From an uncultured bacterium (GTDB lineage Bacteria > Actinomycetota > UBA4738 > HRBIN12): DNA of 7,804 nt. How positions within the stretch are numbered: the first letter of the stretch is position 1; each line of letters begins with the position of its first letter. Shown here piece after piece: positions 1 through 6,492 of this stretch. The notes under the pieces are model-generated. The model did not search any database, was not told where the DNA came from, and saw nothing but the letters and a program-made list of their open reading frames with translations. The DNA is taken from contig CALGFI010000053.1 in the NCBI GenBank assembly GCA_937881155.1, positions 1-7,804 on the forward strand, given 5' to 3'. Position numbers and translations under genes: made by a program.

Positions 1-203
1 CGCACACGCTCGCCGCGAGATCCGAACACGCCGTCGTGGTGAGCAACGAGGTGGGCCTGGGCATCGTGCCGATGAACGCGCTTGGGCGTCGCTACCGCGA
101 CGTGCTCGGCGAGGTGAACGCCGTGTTCGCGCGCATTGCCGACCGCTCGTACCTCATGGTTGCAGGGCGGGCGGTCCCACTCGTATCGCCGGAGTCGGCG
201 TGA
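1..203 (+). CDS. cobU: CobU/CobP, adenosylcobinamide kinase/guanylyltransferase, 3' end only
   Basis: Only the last 66 or so codons are present; the first complete codon is at base 3 and the TGA stop is 201-203. The visible stretch contains VVSNEVGLGIVPMNALGRRY followed by RDVLGEVN and a C-terminal YLMVAGRAVPL. This is the typical end of the bifunctional CobU/CobP family: the E-V-G-x-G-x-V-P segment, then R-x-x-R-D-x-x-G-x-x-N. The family phosphorylates adenosylcobinamide and transfers GMP to it, giving the adenosylcobinamide-GDP that CobS uses. The N-terminal P-loop lies outside the window and cannot be checked. The stop overlaps the GTG start of cobT by four bases (GTGA), so the two are probably translationally coupled. 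The family assignment is supported by motif and by the two cobalamin genes that follow. Confidence 0.9.
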   Translation, partial: HTLAARSEHAVVVSNEVGLGIVPMNALGRRYRDVLGEVNAVFARIADRSYLMVAGRAVPLVSPESA

Positions 204-1303
204 GGGAGAAGGTTGCGGGCGACACCGCGCACGTGCGCACGACCATCACCGAGACGATCGCCCGGATCCGCCCTCCAAGCGATGACGTTCGGCGAACCGT
301 CGAGGCGCTCCTCGACGAGAAGACCAAGCCGCGCGGGAGCCTCGGCCGACTCGAGGAGCTGGTGTCCCGGATCGCGGCGATCCGAGGCGCCGTGCCACCT
401 CGTCACCCGCGCGCAGCCCTCGTCGTCGCGGCGGCGGATCACGGCGTCGCCGCCAAGGGTGTCAGCGCGTATCCACAATCCGTGACCGCGGAGATGCTGG
501 CGAACTTCGACGCGGGCGGGGCCGCGGCCTGCGTGCTCGCTCGGGACGTGGGCGCCCGCCTGGTCGTCGTCGACGTCGGGGTCATCGATCCTCCCGTGAC
601 CGGTGACATCCGGTCCGACGTCGTCGACGGCGTCCGCGGAACGAGCAACATGACGATTGGTCCCGCCATGGACCCGTCGACGCTGGCCGGCCTCATCGCG
701 CGCGGGATCGAACTCGCGGACGAGCTCGCGGGCGACGGGATCGAGATCGTCGCCCTCGGCGACATCGGCATCGCCAACACCACGGCGGCCGGTGCCATCT
801 GCGCCGCGTTGCTGCCCGCCGACCCCGGCGTTGTGTGCGGCCCCGGCACCGGCGTCGACGACGACGGCGTTCGGCGGAAGGTCGACGTCGTCCGGCGATC
901 GCTTGCGGCGAACGGCGTGGACGACGTGCGGTCGATGCGCGAGCCGCTGGAGACCCTCGCTTCGGTCGGCGGACTCGAGATCGCCTACCTCGTCGGCGTG
1001 ACCCTCGGTGCTGCAGCGTGCGGCATGCCGGTGGTCCTCGACGGGTTCGTGACGGGAGCGGCGGCGCTCGCCGCTGTGCGGCTCGCCCCGCCCGCCGTCG
1101 ACTCGATGATCGCAGCGACGCGTTCGCCCGAGCCCGGGCACAACCTGGTGCTCGACGATCTCGGTCTCGATCCGCTGCTCGATCTGGGCCTTCGGCTCGG
1201 CGAAGGCTCGGGTGCCGCGCTCGCCCTGTCGCTCGTGAACGCGTCGACCGCGCTCCTGAGCGACATGGCCACGTTCGACGCGGCCGGAGTGAGCCGTGCG
1301 TAA
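200..1303 (+). CDS. cobT: CobT, nicotinate-nucleotide--dimethylbenzimidazole phosphoribosyltransferase
   Basis: This cytoplasmic enzyme moves the ribose phosphate of nicotinate mononucleotide to a lower-ligand base such as dimethylbenzimidazole. The product is alpha-ribazole 5'-phosphate for the cobalamin nucleotide loop. The 367-residue product is of normal family length (about 350-360). Visible motifs in order are KPRGSLG (43-49), DHGVAAKGVSAYPQ starting at D80, LGDIGIANTTAAGA, VGGLEIAYLVG (around 256-266), VLDGFVTGAAALAA, EPGHN, and LRLGEGSGAALAL. Glu335 sits in the LGEGSG motif, which in the Salmonella enzyme holds the proposed catalytic base (Glu317, from memory). The GTG start at 200 is chosen because GGAG at 191-194 lies five bases upstream and because it overlaps the cobU stop. 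The 3' end overlaps cobS by eight bases. I see no frameshift or missing motif. Confidence 0.96.
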   Translation: MREKVAGDTAHVRTTITETIARIRPPSDDVRRTVEALLDEKTKPRGSLGRLEELVSRIAAIRGAVPPRHPRAALVVAAADHGVAAKGVSAYPQSVTAEMLANFDAGGAAACVLARDVGARLVVVDVGVIDPPVTGDIRSDVVDGVRGTSNMTIGPAMDPSTLAGLIARGIELADELAGDGIEIVALGDIGIANTTAAGAICAALLPADPGVVCGPGTGVDDDGVRRKVDVVRRSLAANGVDDVRSMREPLETLASVGGLEIAYLVGVTLGAAACGMPVVLDGFVTGAAALAAVRLAPPAVDSMIAATRSPEPGHNLVLDDLGLDPLLDLGLRLGEGSGAALALSLVNASTALLSDMATFDAAGVSRA

Positions 1304-2036
1304 CGGCGTCCGATCGGTCTTCGCAGCGGTGACGTTCCTGACGGCCATCCCGCTGGGGCGCCGGGCCGAGGTCGCCCCGCGCCACCTCGAGAGCGGAGCC
1401 CTGCTGTTCCCCCTCGTCGGGGCGGTGGTCGGAACCCTCGTCGCGGCGACCGCGTGGGTGGCGTCACTCGCGTTCCAGCCGATGATCGCCGGGGTCATCG
1501 GCGTTGCGTGCGGCATTCTGGTGACCGGAGCGCTGCACCTGGACGGGCTCGCCGACGTGGCCGACGGCGTCGGCGCGGCGCTGTCCGGCGGCGACCCGGC
1601 GGAGGCGATGCGGGATCCGCGGCTGGGCGTTTTCGGCGGCACCGCGTTGGTCCTCGATCTGTTGCTCAAGATCTCGGTGGTCGCCGCGCTCGCGGAGGGC
1701 GGAACGTTCCCGACCGAGGTCGTCGCGGCCGGCGCGGTGGCTCGCGTCGCGCCGATCGCGCTGGCGGCCGCGCTCCCCTACGTCGGACCTCGTCACACGT
1801 GGACGCGCGCCGTCGGGTGGCGCACGTGTGTCGGAGCATCCCTGCTGGCGGTGGCGATCGGCGTCGTCGCCGTGGGGGCGGCCTTCACGCCGATGGTCAT
1901 CGTGGCGGCCGCAGGGACCGCGATCGTCGGCCGGTGGGCGGCGGTTCGCCTCGGCGGTACGACGGGCGACGTGTTCGGGGCCGCCGTCGAGCTGTCCGAG
2001 ACACTGGCTCTGGCCGCCGCCCTCGCCCTGGCGTGA
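1296..2036 (+). CDS. cobS: CobS, adenosylcobinamide-GDP ribazoletransferase (cobalamin synthase)
   Basis: This membrane enzyme joins adenosylcobinamide-GDP (from CobU) to alpha-ribazole or its phosphate (from CobT), the last step of nucleotide-loop assembly. The 246-residue product has the family hallmarks. FLTAIPLGRR is near the N-terminus. The acidic metal-binding segment HLDGLADVADG has Asp83, Asp87 and Asp90. MRDPRLGVFGG follows, with Arg106-Asp107-Pro108-Arg109. Several hydrophobic stretches look like membrane helices, roughly residues 33-50, 53-75, 120-138, 145-165 and 178-210, with another at the C-terminus. The start is GTG at 1296, with GGAG at 1286-1289 six bases upstream inside the end of cobT. 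The 8-base overlap with cobT suggests coupled translation. Length and motif order are normal. CobC-type phosphatase activity is not encoded nearby. Confidence 0.95.
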   Translation: MRNGVRSVFAAVTFLTAIPLGRRAEVAPRHLESGALLFPLVGAVVGTLVAATAWVASLAFQPMIAGVIGVACGILVTGALHLDGLADVADGVGAALSGGDPAEAMRDPRLGVFGGTALVLDLLLKISVVAALAEGGTFPTEVVAAGAVARVAPIALAAALPYVGPRHTWTRAVGWRTCVGASLLAVAIGVVAVGAAFTPMVIVAAAGTAIVGRWAAVRLGGTTGDVFGAAVELSETLALAAALALA

Positions 2037-2069
2037 ACCGCGGAGCTTCCTGGGTAGGAGCGCAAGCGA

Positions 2070-2095
2070 GGCTCTCTGCGGCCCGAGAGGGAGCC
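2070..2095 (+). terminator. Weak hairpin after cobS, possible terminator
   Basis: The 97-base gap between cobS and the next gene has one imperfect inverted repeat. GGCTC-TCT (2070-2077) can pair with AGA-GG-GAGCC (2086-2095), leaving two bulged G residues. Alternatively CTCTC (2072-2076) can pair with GAGAG (2085-2089). No T-run follows, so this is not a classical intrinsic terminator. It may equally be a processing site or chance structure in GC-rich DNA. No convincing promoter for the following gene is visible in the gap. Confidence 0.2.
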
Positions 2096-2133
2096 GGTCG
2101 GACCCGAGTGGCGCGAGCCGGCGAGGCAGGTCT

Positions 2134-2868
2134 ATGCTCGCGAGGAACGGCGGGGGGCGAAAACTCCTCATCCTCAGCGTGGTCTCGCTGGTCGCCGCGG
2201 GTTGCCGCGACGCGGCTATGACGGCATCCCAGGACTCACTCCCCGCGGAGCTGTTGATCACCGAGTCACCCAGCCCCTACCGGCAGGTCACGGCGGGCGC
2301 GGTGACGGCCCGACTGCCCGACGGCTGGCACCCGAGCACGGCGGGTTCCATCGACGACCCCACCCAGGGCCTTCTGGCCGGGCCGAGCCCCAACCCGTGG
2401 CGCGGCGACCGGCCACCTCCCGAGGGGTTCGCGGCGGTGTGGATCGACGGAACGCGCGTGGGGGTTCCGTCGGACTACTACTACCTCGCCGCCACGGGTC
2501 CCGCGCTGGACATGATCACGGGCACGTCCGGATGCAGCTCGACCCGCGAGGTGATCGCGAACCATCGTCCGGAGTACGCCTCGGGGAGGCCCGGCTCGCC
2601 CGGCGACTACGTCGCTCGTGGGATCGGCACGTGCAGCATCCGTGACCGTCCTTCGCGGTGGGCGTACTTCGTCGCTGCTCCGGGCTACGGGCCGGTGCGC
2701 GAGGTCGGCATTCCGAGCTCCGGGCTGTACGTCGTCGTCGCGTTGATGCCCGACACTCCCAAGGCGCCGCAGGTGCTCGGCCGTCTGCTGAAGGGAACGG
2801 AGTTCGGCGGCGCGTCGGTCGAGGACTTCATCGCGGCCGCCGCGGCGCCGCAACGCCTCACCGTCTAA
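2134..2868 (+). CDS. Predicted secreted lipoprotein of unknown function
   Basis: I do not recognise this 244-residue protein. Its N-terminus is a lipoprotein signal: basic residues Arg4, Arg9 and Lys10, a hydrophobic core from about 11 to 21, and a lipobox-like VAAGC ending at Cys24. It is therefore probably lipid-anchored on the outer face of the membrane. The mature part has a short Ser/Pro-rich linker, then a segment with ARLPDGWHPS and AAVWIDG, a Tyr cluster (DYYYLA), Cys134 and Cys167 that could form a disulfide, and a C-terminal half with WAYFVAAP and LYVVVALMP that reads as alternating beta strands. The fold is probably a small beta-rich extracellular domain, by inference. The ATG at 2134 is chosen because it gives an intact signal peptide and has a purine-rich AGGCAGG three bases upstream; the frame is open further upstream but overlaps cobS. 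The stop overlaps the convergent gcvT stop. Nothing links it directly to cobalamin or glycine metabolism. Confidence 0.8.
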   Translation: MLARNGGGRKLLILSVVSLVAAGCRDAAMTASQDSLPAELLITESPSPYRQVTAGAVTARLPDGWHPSTAGSIDDPTQGLLAGPSPNPWRGDRPPPEGFAAVWIDGTRVGVPSDYYYLAATGPALDMITGTSGCSSTREVIANHRPEYASGRPGSPGDYVARGIGTCSIRDRPSRWAYFVAAPGYGPVREVGIPSSGLYVVVALMPDTPKAPQVLGRLLKGTEFGGASVEDFIAAAAAPQRLTV

Positions 2869-3968
2869 CGCGGCGATCGCTCGACGAACGGCGTAGCGAC
2901 GACACGCGCTGACGCCCGCCTTCCCCGGATGTCGATCTCCACCCCCGCCTCGGGCTCGAACGCATCGCCGGGTGACAGGTACGCGAGCGCGATCCCCACG
3001 CCGAGGAGCGGCGAGAAGGTTCCGCTCGTCACCTCGCCGATCTCATCATCAGCAGCGAACACCCGCTGGTGTGCACGGGGGATGCTCCGGCGGTCCCGCG
3101 TCACGAGACCTCGGAGCCGGCTGGGCAACCGCCCGCTCCGCTGTTCGATCAACGCATCGAGACCGACGAACTCGCCCTTGTCGAACGACACCGCCCACCC
3201 GAAGCCCGCTTCCAGGGGTGTGCGATCGGGAACGAGGTCCTGCCCGTACAGCGGATAGCCCATCTCGAGCCGAAGCACGTCTCGCGCCCCGAGCCCGCAC
3301 GGTTCCATCTGCACACCGGCGCCAGCCATCGTGAGCGCATCCCACAGCTCGGCGACGACGGAAGCGGAGGCGAACAGCTCGTACCCCCGCTCGCCGGTGT
3401 AGCCGGTTCGGGCAAGCACCACCTCTGCGTCACCGTGGTGGACGATCCGGCACCCCCGGAAGGGAAGCTCGACGGCGTCCTGCCACAGCGCGGTAACGAT
3501 CTCCTGTGAACGGGGGCCCTGCACGGCGAGGAACCCCCAGTCTTCGTGGTCGATGACCGCGGCTTCATCGGCGGCTGCACCGCGAAGCGCCTCGACGACC
3601 CTGTCCTTGTTCGCAGCATTGGGGACGACGAACCACCGCTCCTCGCCGAGGCGGTACACGAACAGGTCTTCCTCGACGCCGCCGCGTTCGTTCAGCATCT
3701 GGTGGTACTGCGACGTGCCAACGCCGACCCTGCGGGCATCGTTCGTGAACAGCCGTTGGATCGTCGGGAGCGACGAGGGACCGACTACGTCCACCTTGCC
3801 CAGGTGACTCAGGTCGAACAGGCCGGCCCGCTCCCGAACGGCCCGGTGCTCCGAGAGCGTCCCCGCGTACTCGATCGGCATCAGCCAGCCACCGAACGCG
3901 CCGAGCTTCGCGCCAAGTCGCCGGTGGACGTCCTCCAGCGGGCTGTGGCGAAGCTCGGCGTCGGTCAT
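2865..3968 (-). CDS. gcvT: GcvT, aminomethyltransferase (T protein of glycine cleavage system)
   Basis: GcvT takes the aminomethyl group from lipoylated GcvH and, with tetrahydrofolate, releases ammonia and 5,10-methylene-THF. The 367-residue product has normal family length. Motifs in order are FGGWLMPIEY (25-34), EHRAVRERAGLFDLSHLGK (40-58), TNDARRV, MLNERGGVEEDLFVYR (91-106), LAVQGPRSQEIV, ARTGYTGERGYELF, CGLGARDVLRLEMGYPLYGQ and LEAGFGWAVSFDK. These separate it from YgfZ and from the sarcosine dehydrogenase relatives. The usual GG-(V/I)-x-D-D segment reads GGVEED here, so one of the two acids is Glu. The ATG at 3968 is preferred over the one at 3977 because TACGAT ends 7 nt before it, as in leaderless actinobacterial promoters; neither start has a good Shine-Dalgarno site. 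gcvH and gcvP are not in the window. It is divergent from lpd, whose product is also the L protein of this system. Confidence 0.93.
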   Translation of the reverse strand: MTDAELRHSPLEDVHRRLGAKLGAFGGWLMPIEYAGTLSEHRAVRERAGLFDLSHLGKVDVVGPSSLPTIQRLFTNDARRVGVGTSQYHQMLNERGGVEEDLFVYRLGEERWFVVPNAANKDRVVEALRGAAADEAAVIDHEDWGFLAVQGPRSQEIVTALWQDAVELPFRGCRIVHHGDAEVVLARTGYTGERGYELFASASVVAELWDALTMAGAGVQMEPCGLGARDVLRLEMGYPLYGQDLVPDRTPLEAGFGWAVSFDKGEFVGLDALIEQRSGRLPSRLRGLVTRDRRSIPRAHQRVFAADDEIGEVTSGTFSPLLGVGIALAYLSPGDAFEPEAGVEIDIRGRRASARVVATPFVERSPR

Positions 3969-3975
3969 CCGCCGC

Positions 3976-3981
3976 ATCGTA
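3976..3981 (-). promoter_or_regulatory. Possible -10 element of a leaderless gcvT promoter
   Basis: On the minus strand TACGAT matches the actinobacterial -10 pattern TAnnnT and ends 7 nt before the ATG at 3968. Transcription would therefore begin at or very near the start codon. No -35 match is present at the usual distance. The same gap contains the palindromes CGTACG (3978-3983) and GTCGCGAC (3987-3994), which could be operator sequence or chance. This is inference from spacing only. Confidence 0.35.
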
Positions 3982-4026
3982 CGGACGTCGCGACCCACGC
4001 GCGGCGGGCGGAAGCGACAAGGGCTG

Positions 4027-4032
4027 TAGCAT
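4027..4032 (+). promoter_or_regulatory. Possible -10 element of the lpd-E1-E2 operon
   Basis: TAGCAT lies 11 nt before the lpd ATG at 4044, in the only non-coding stretch before the operon. A start site about 7 nt downstream would leave a leader of only a few bases, in keeping with the absence of a clear Shine-Dalgarno sequence before lpd. No -35 consensus is seen. The hexamer is short, so chance occurrence is possible. Confidence 0.3.
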
Positions 4033-4043
4033 GGTCTTCCGGG

Positions 4044-5426
4044 ATGGCCGACGCCTACGACGTCGTGGTGATCGGGGCCGGGACGGGTGGATACTCCTGC
4101 GCCCTGCGATTGGCTTTGCTCGGCAAGCGTGTCGCGCTTGTCGAACGCGACCAACGCCTGGGCGGCACGTGTCTGCTGCGCGGATGCATCCCCACCAAGG
4201 CGCTGCTGCAGTCTGCCGCCGTCATGGACACCGTCAACCGGTCGATCGAGTGGGGCATCAGCGCCAGCGGCCAGCCCGACTGGTCGAAGATCCAGACGTT
4301 CCAGGCGAAGGTCGTGGACAAGCTCGTGTCGGGCCTCACCGGCCTGGTGAAAGCGCGGAAGATCGACGTCGTCAACGGGACCGCCTCGCTCAAATCCGGG
4401 CCATCGGTCGAGGTCGATGGCCGGACGCTCCAAGCGACCGACGTGGTCCTCGCGACGGGCTCGACCCCGCGGCTCCTGCCGGGGCTGCAGCGCTCAGATC
4501 GGGTCATCACGTCCGACGAGGCGCTCACCTACGGCACCATCCCCGGCTCGGTCGTGATCATCGGGGCCGGCGCGATCGGCCTGGAGTTCGCGAGCTTCTA
4601 CCGCTCGATGGGCGCCGAGGTCACGCTGGTCGAGGCGTTGCCACGGATCGCGCCGCTCGAGGACGAGGACGCCTCCAAGGAGATCGCCCGCGCGTTTCGC
4701 AAGCGCGGGATCTCGACCTACGCCGGCGCATCCGTCGAGGACGTAACCGAACGCGACGGCGGCGTCGACGTCACGTTCACGACGGGCGACAGCAAGAAGG
4801 AGACCACCAAGGCCGACGTGTGCCTCGTGGCGGTCGGACGCGGACCGATCACCGAAGGCCTCGGCCTGGAGGAAGCGGGCGTCGAGGTCGACCGGGGGTT
4901 CGTCAAGGTCGACGATCAGCTGCAGACGACCGCGAGCCACGTGTGGGCGATCGGCGACGTCGCCGCGACGCCGCTGCAGCTCGCGCACGTGTCGTTCACC
5001 GAGGGTTACGCCGTGGCCGAGCGCATCGGCGGCGAGTCGATTCCGGCGATCGAGTACACCGGCATCCCACGCGTCACGTACTGCTCCCCCGAGATCGCCT
5101 CCGTCGGCCTGACCGAGGCGCAGGCGGTCGACCGCGGCCACGAGGTGGAGGTCGAGAGGTTGAACCTCCAGGGCATCGGGAAGGCGAACATCGTCGGCGA
5201 GGGCGGAATGGTAAAGATCGTCGCCGAGAAGGCCGGCGGTCCCGTGCTCGGCGTTCACATGGTGGGGCCGCACGTCACGGACCTCATCTCCGAGGGGATG
5301 CTGATCGTGAACTGGGAGGCGGTTCCCGCCGAAGTTGCCGCGCTGATCCATCCGCATCCGACGCTGTCCGAGGGCGTCGGCGAGGCCTTCCTCGCGCTCG
5401 CCGGCAAGCCGCTGCACGGGACCTGA
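4044..5426 (+). CDS. lpdA: Dihydrolipoamide dehydrogenase (E3 / L protein)
   Basis: This FAD flavoenzyme reoxidises dihydrolipoyl groups with NAD+ in 2-oxoacid dehydrogenase complexes and in the glycine cleavage system. The 460-residue product has normal length. The FAD-binding GAGTGG is at 11-16, and the redox disulfide motif GGTCLLRGCIPTK has Cys43 and Cys48. The NAD-binding GAGAIG is at 174-179, and a second FAD contact (VWAIGDVA) follows. The C-terminal interface has HPHPTLSE with the His438/Glu443 pair that acts as catalytic base. The GCIPTKALL variant, rather than GCIPSK, and the GLVKARK segment resemble Streptomyces-type Lpd as I remember it. The start MADAYDVVVIG is chosen because it places the Rossmann strand at the usual distance from the N-terminus; the open frame upstream is antisense to gcvT. 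It is first in the operon, one base before E1 alpha, and is divergent from gcvT. Confidence 0.96.
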   Translation: MADAYDVVVIGAGTGGYSCALRLALLGKRVALVERDQRLGGTCLLRGCIPTKALLQSAAVMDTVNRSIEWGISASGQPDWSKIQTFQAKVVDKLVSGLTGLVKARKIDVVNGTASLKSGPSVEVDGRTLQATDVVLATGSTPRLLPGLQRSDRVITSDEALTYGTIPGSVVIIGAGAIGLEFASFYRSMGAEVTLVEALPRIAPLEDEDASKEIARAFRKRGISTYAGASVEDVTERDGGVDVTFTTGDSKKETTKADVCLVAVGRGPITEGLGLEEAGVEVDRGFVKVDDQLQTTASHVWAIGDVAATPLQLAHVSFTEGYAVAERIGGESIPAIEYTGIPRVTYCSPEIASVGLTEAQAVDRGHEVEVERLNLQGIGKANIVGEGGMVKIVAEKAGGPVLGVHMVGPHVTDLISEGMLIVNWEAVPAEVAALIHPHPTLSEGVGEAFLALAGKPLHGT

Positions 5427-5427
5427 G

Positions 5428-6492
5428 ATGGCGACCCGCGTCAAGGACAAGAAGGCCGCCGCGGAGCAGTGGCGCGTCGGTCTCTCCGACGACCAGCTGA
5501 AGGACATCCTGCACAAGCTCAAGCTGTGCAGATACTTCGACGAGCGGATGGAGGCGCTGTACCGGCAGGGCCGGCTGCCCGGCGCCATCTACTCCGGCCG
5601 CGGCCAGGAGGGCACGCACGTCGGCGTGGTCTATCCGCTGCACGACGATGACTCCCTGTTCCCAACGCATCGCGATCTGTCGGCGCAACTCACGAAGGGA
5701 CTCGAGCTCCGCCGCGTCATGGCGCAGTTCTGGGGCCGGATCGACGGCTACACGCGCGGACGGGACGGCAACAGTCACATCGGCGACTGGCAGGGCAACC
5801 GAACGTGGACCGTGATGTCGCATCTGCCGATCGCGTACCCCGTCGCATGCGGGGCGGCCCTCGCGTACAAGCGGCGCGGCGAGCCGCGCGTGGCGATGGC
5901 GATCTGCGGCGACGGGGCAACGTCGAACGGACGCTGGCACGAGGCGCTGAACGTCTCGGCGATCTTCGAGCTCCCGGTCGTGTGGGTCGTGAACAACAAC
6001 CAGTACGCGTACTCGGCGCCGAACCCGCTCGAGTTTCCGGTGCCGACGATCGCCGAGCGCGCCCAGGCATACCGAATGCCCGGCGTACGCGTGGACGGCG
6101 CGAACGTCCTGGACGTCTACCAGGCCACCGGCGAGGCGGTCGATCGCGCTCGAGACGGTGGCGGCCCCACGCTGATCGAGAGCGTCTCGCTGCGCTGGCG
6201 CGGCCACGCCGGTCACGACCCGGCCAAGTACGTCCCCAAGGAACTCCTCGAGGACTACATGCAGAACAAGGACCCGGTGAAGCGGTTCGAGGAGTTGCTT
6301 CGCTCGAACGGCGTCGTCGACGACACGACCGTCAAGGAGCTCGACGAGCGTATCCAGCGGGAGTTCGAAGACGGCTACGAGTTCGCGCAGAACTCGCCGT
6401 TCCCCGAGCCGGGCGACGTGACCAAGGGCCTGTGGGTCGAGGACGGCTACTGGACCTCCGAGCCCGGCCGCGGCGGAGGGACACAGACCTGA
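5428..6492 (+). CDS. 2-oxoacid dehydrogenase E1 component, alpha subunit (branched-chain/pyruvate type)
   Basis: This is the thiamine-diphosphate-binding half of a heterotetrameric E1, which decarboxylates a 2-oxoacid and passes the acyl group to lipoyl-E2. The product has 354 residues. The ThDP/Mg motif runs from GDG (161-163) to NNN (189-191), the expected spacing. Around it are EGTHVG, GRDGNSHIGD, ACGAALAYKRRGE, RVDGANVLDVYQA and LRWRGHAGHDPAKY. EGTHVG, and the pattern R-D/E ... MAQ-x-x-G after it, recall branched-chain 2-oxoacid E1 alpha. The GH-x-x-x-D-P-x-x-Y segment also fits pyruvate and acetoin E1. Substrate is therefore open: bkdA-, pdhA- or acoA-like. It begins one base after the lpd stop with only a weak ribosome-binding site, suggesting coupled translation. 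The C-terminus is Gly-rich and probably disordered. Confidence 0.93.
   Translation: MATRVKDKKAAAEQWRVGLSDDQLKDILHKLKLCRYFDERMEALYRQGRLPGAIYSGRGQEGTHVGVVYPLHDDDSLFPTHRDLSAQLTKGLELRRVMAQFWGRIDGYTRGRDGNSHIGDWQGNRTWTVMSHLPIAYPVACGAALAYKRRGEPRVAMAICGDGATSNGRWHEALNVSAIFELPVVWVVNNNQYAYSAPNPLEFPVPTIAERAQAYRMPGVRVDGANVLDVYQATGEAVDRARDGGGPTLIESVSLRWRGHAGHDPAKYVPKELLEDYMQNKDPVKRFEELLRSNGVVDDTTVKELDERIQREFEDGYEFAQNSPFPEPGDVTKGLWVEDGYWTSEPGRGGGTQT

Noticed and set aside
92..1669. Long 525-codon open frame on the minus strand across cobT and cobS
   Set aside because: It is antisense to two strongly recognised genes, has a low-complexity Arg/Pro/Ala/Asp-rich product without motifs, and such frames are expected in GC-rich DNA.
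2037..2133. Cobalamin riboswitch or small RNA in the gap after cobS
   Set aside because: The 97-base gap is too short for a full cobalamin riboswitch and shows no B12-box-like sequence; a riboswitch for the cob genes would lie upstream of the window.
3546..4043. Upstream extension of the lpd frame
   Set aside because: The extra 166 codons are antisense to gcvT and match nothing; MADAYDVVVIG is the natural N-terminus of the flavoprotein.
3969..4043. Glycine riboswitch before gcvT
   Set aside because: Only 75 bases separate the divergent starts and nothing resembles the conserved aptamer core; the promoter geometry suggests almost no leader RNA.
4161..4202. Lpd redox motif GGTCLLRGCIPTK as a novel variant
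   Set aside because: Actinobacterial Lpd proteins of the Streptomyces type, as I recall them, have a similar GGTC-x-x-RGCIPTK; both cysteines are present, so it is normal for the lineage.
3969..4433. Upstream extension of the gcvT frame on the minus strand
   Set aside because: It is antisense to lpd and precedes the normal GcvT N-terminus; the start at 3968 gives family length.
5805..6491. Upstream extension of the E1 beta frame
   Set aside because: It lies in a second frame inside E1 alpha with Arg-rich composition; the ATG at 6492 overlaps the E1 alpha stop as expected in an operon.
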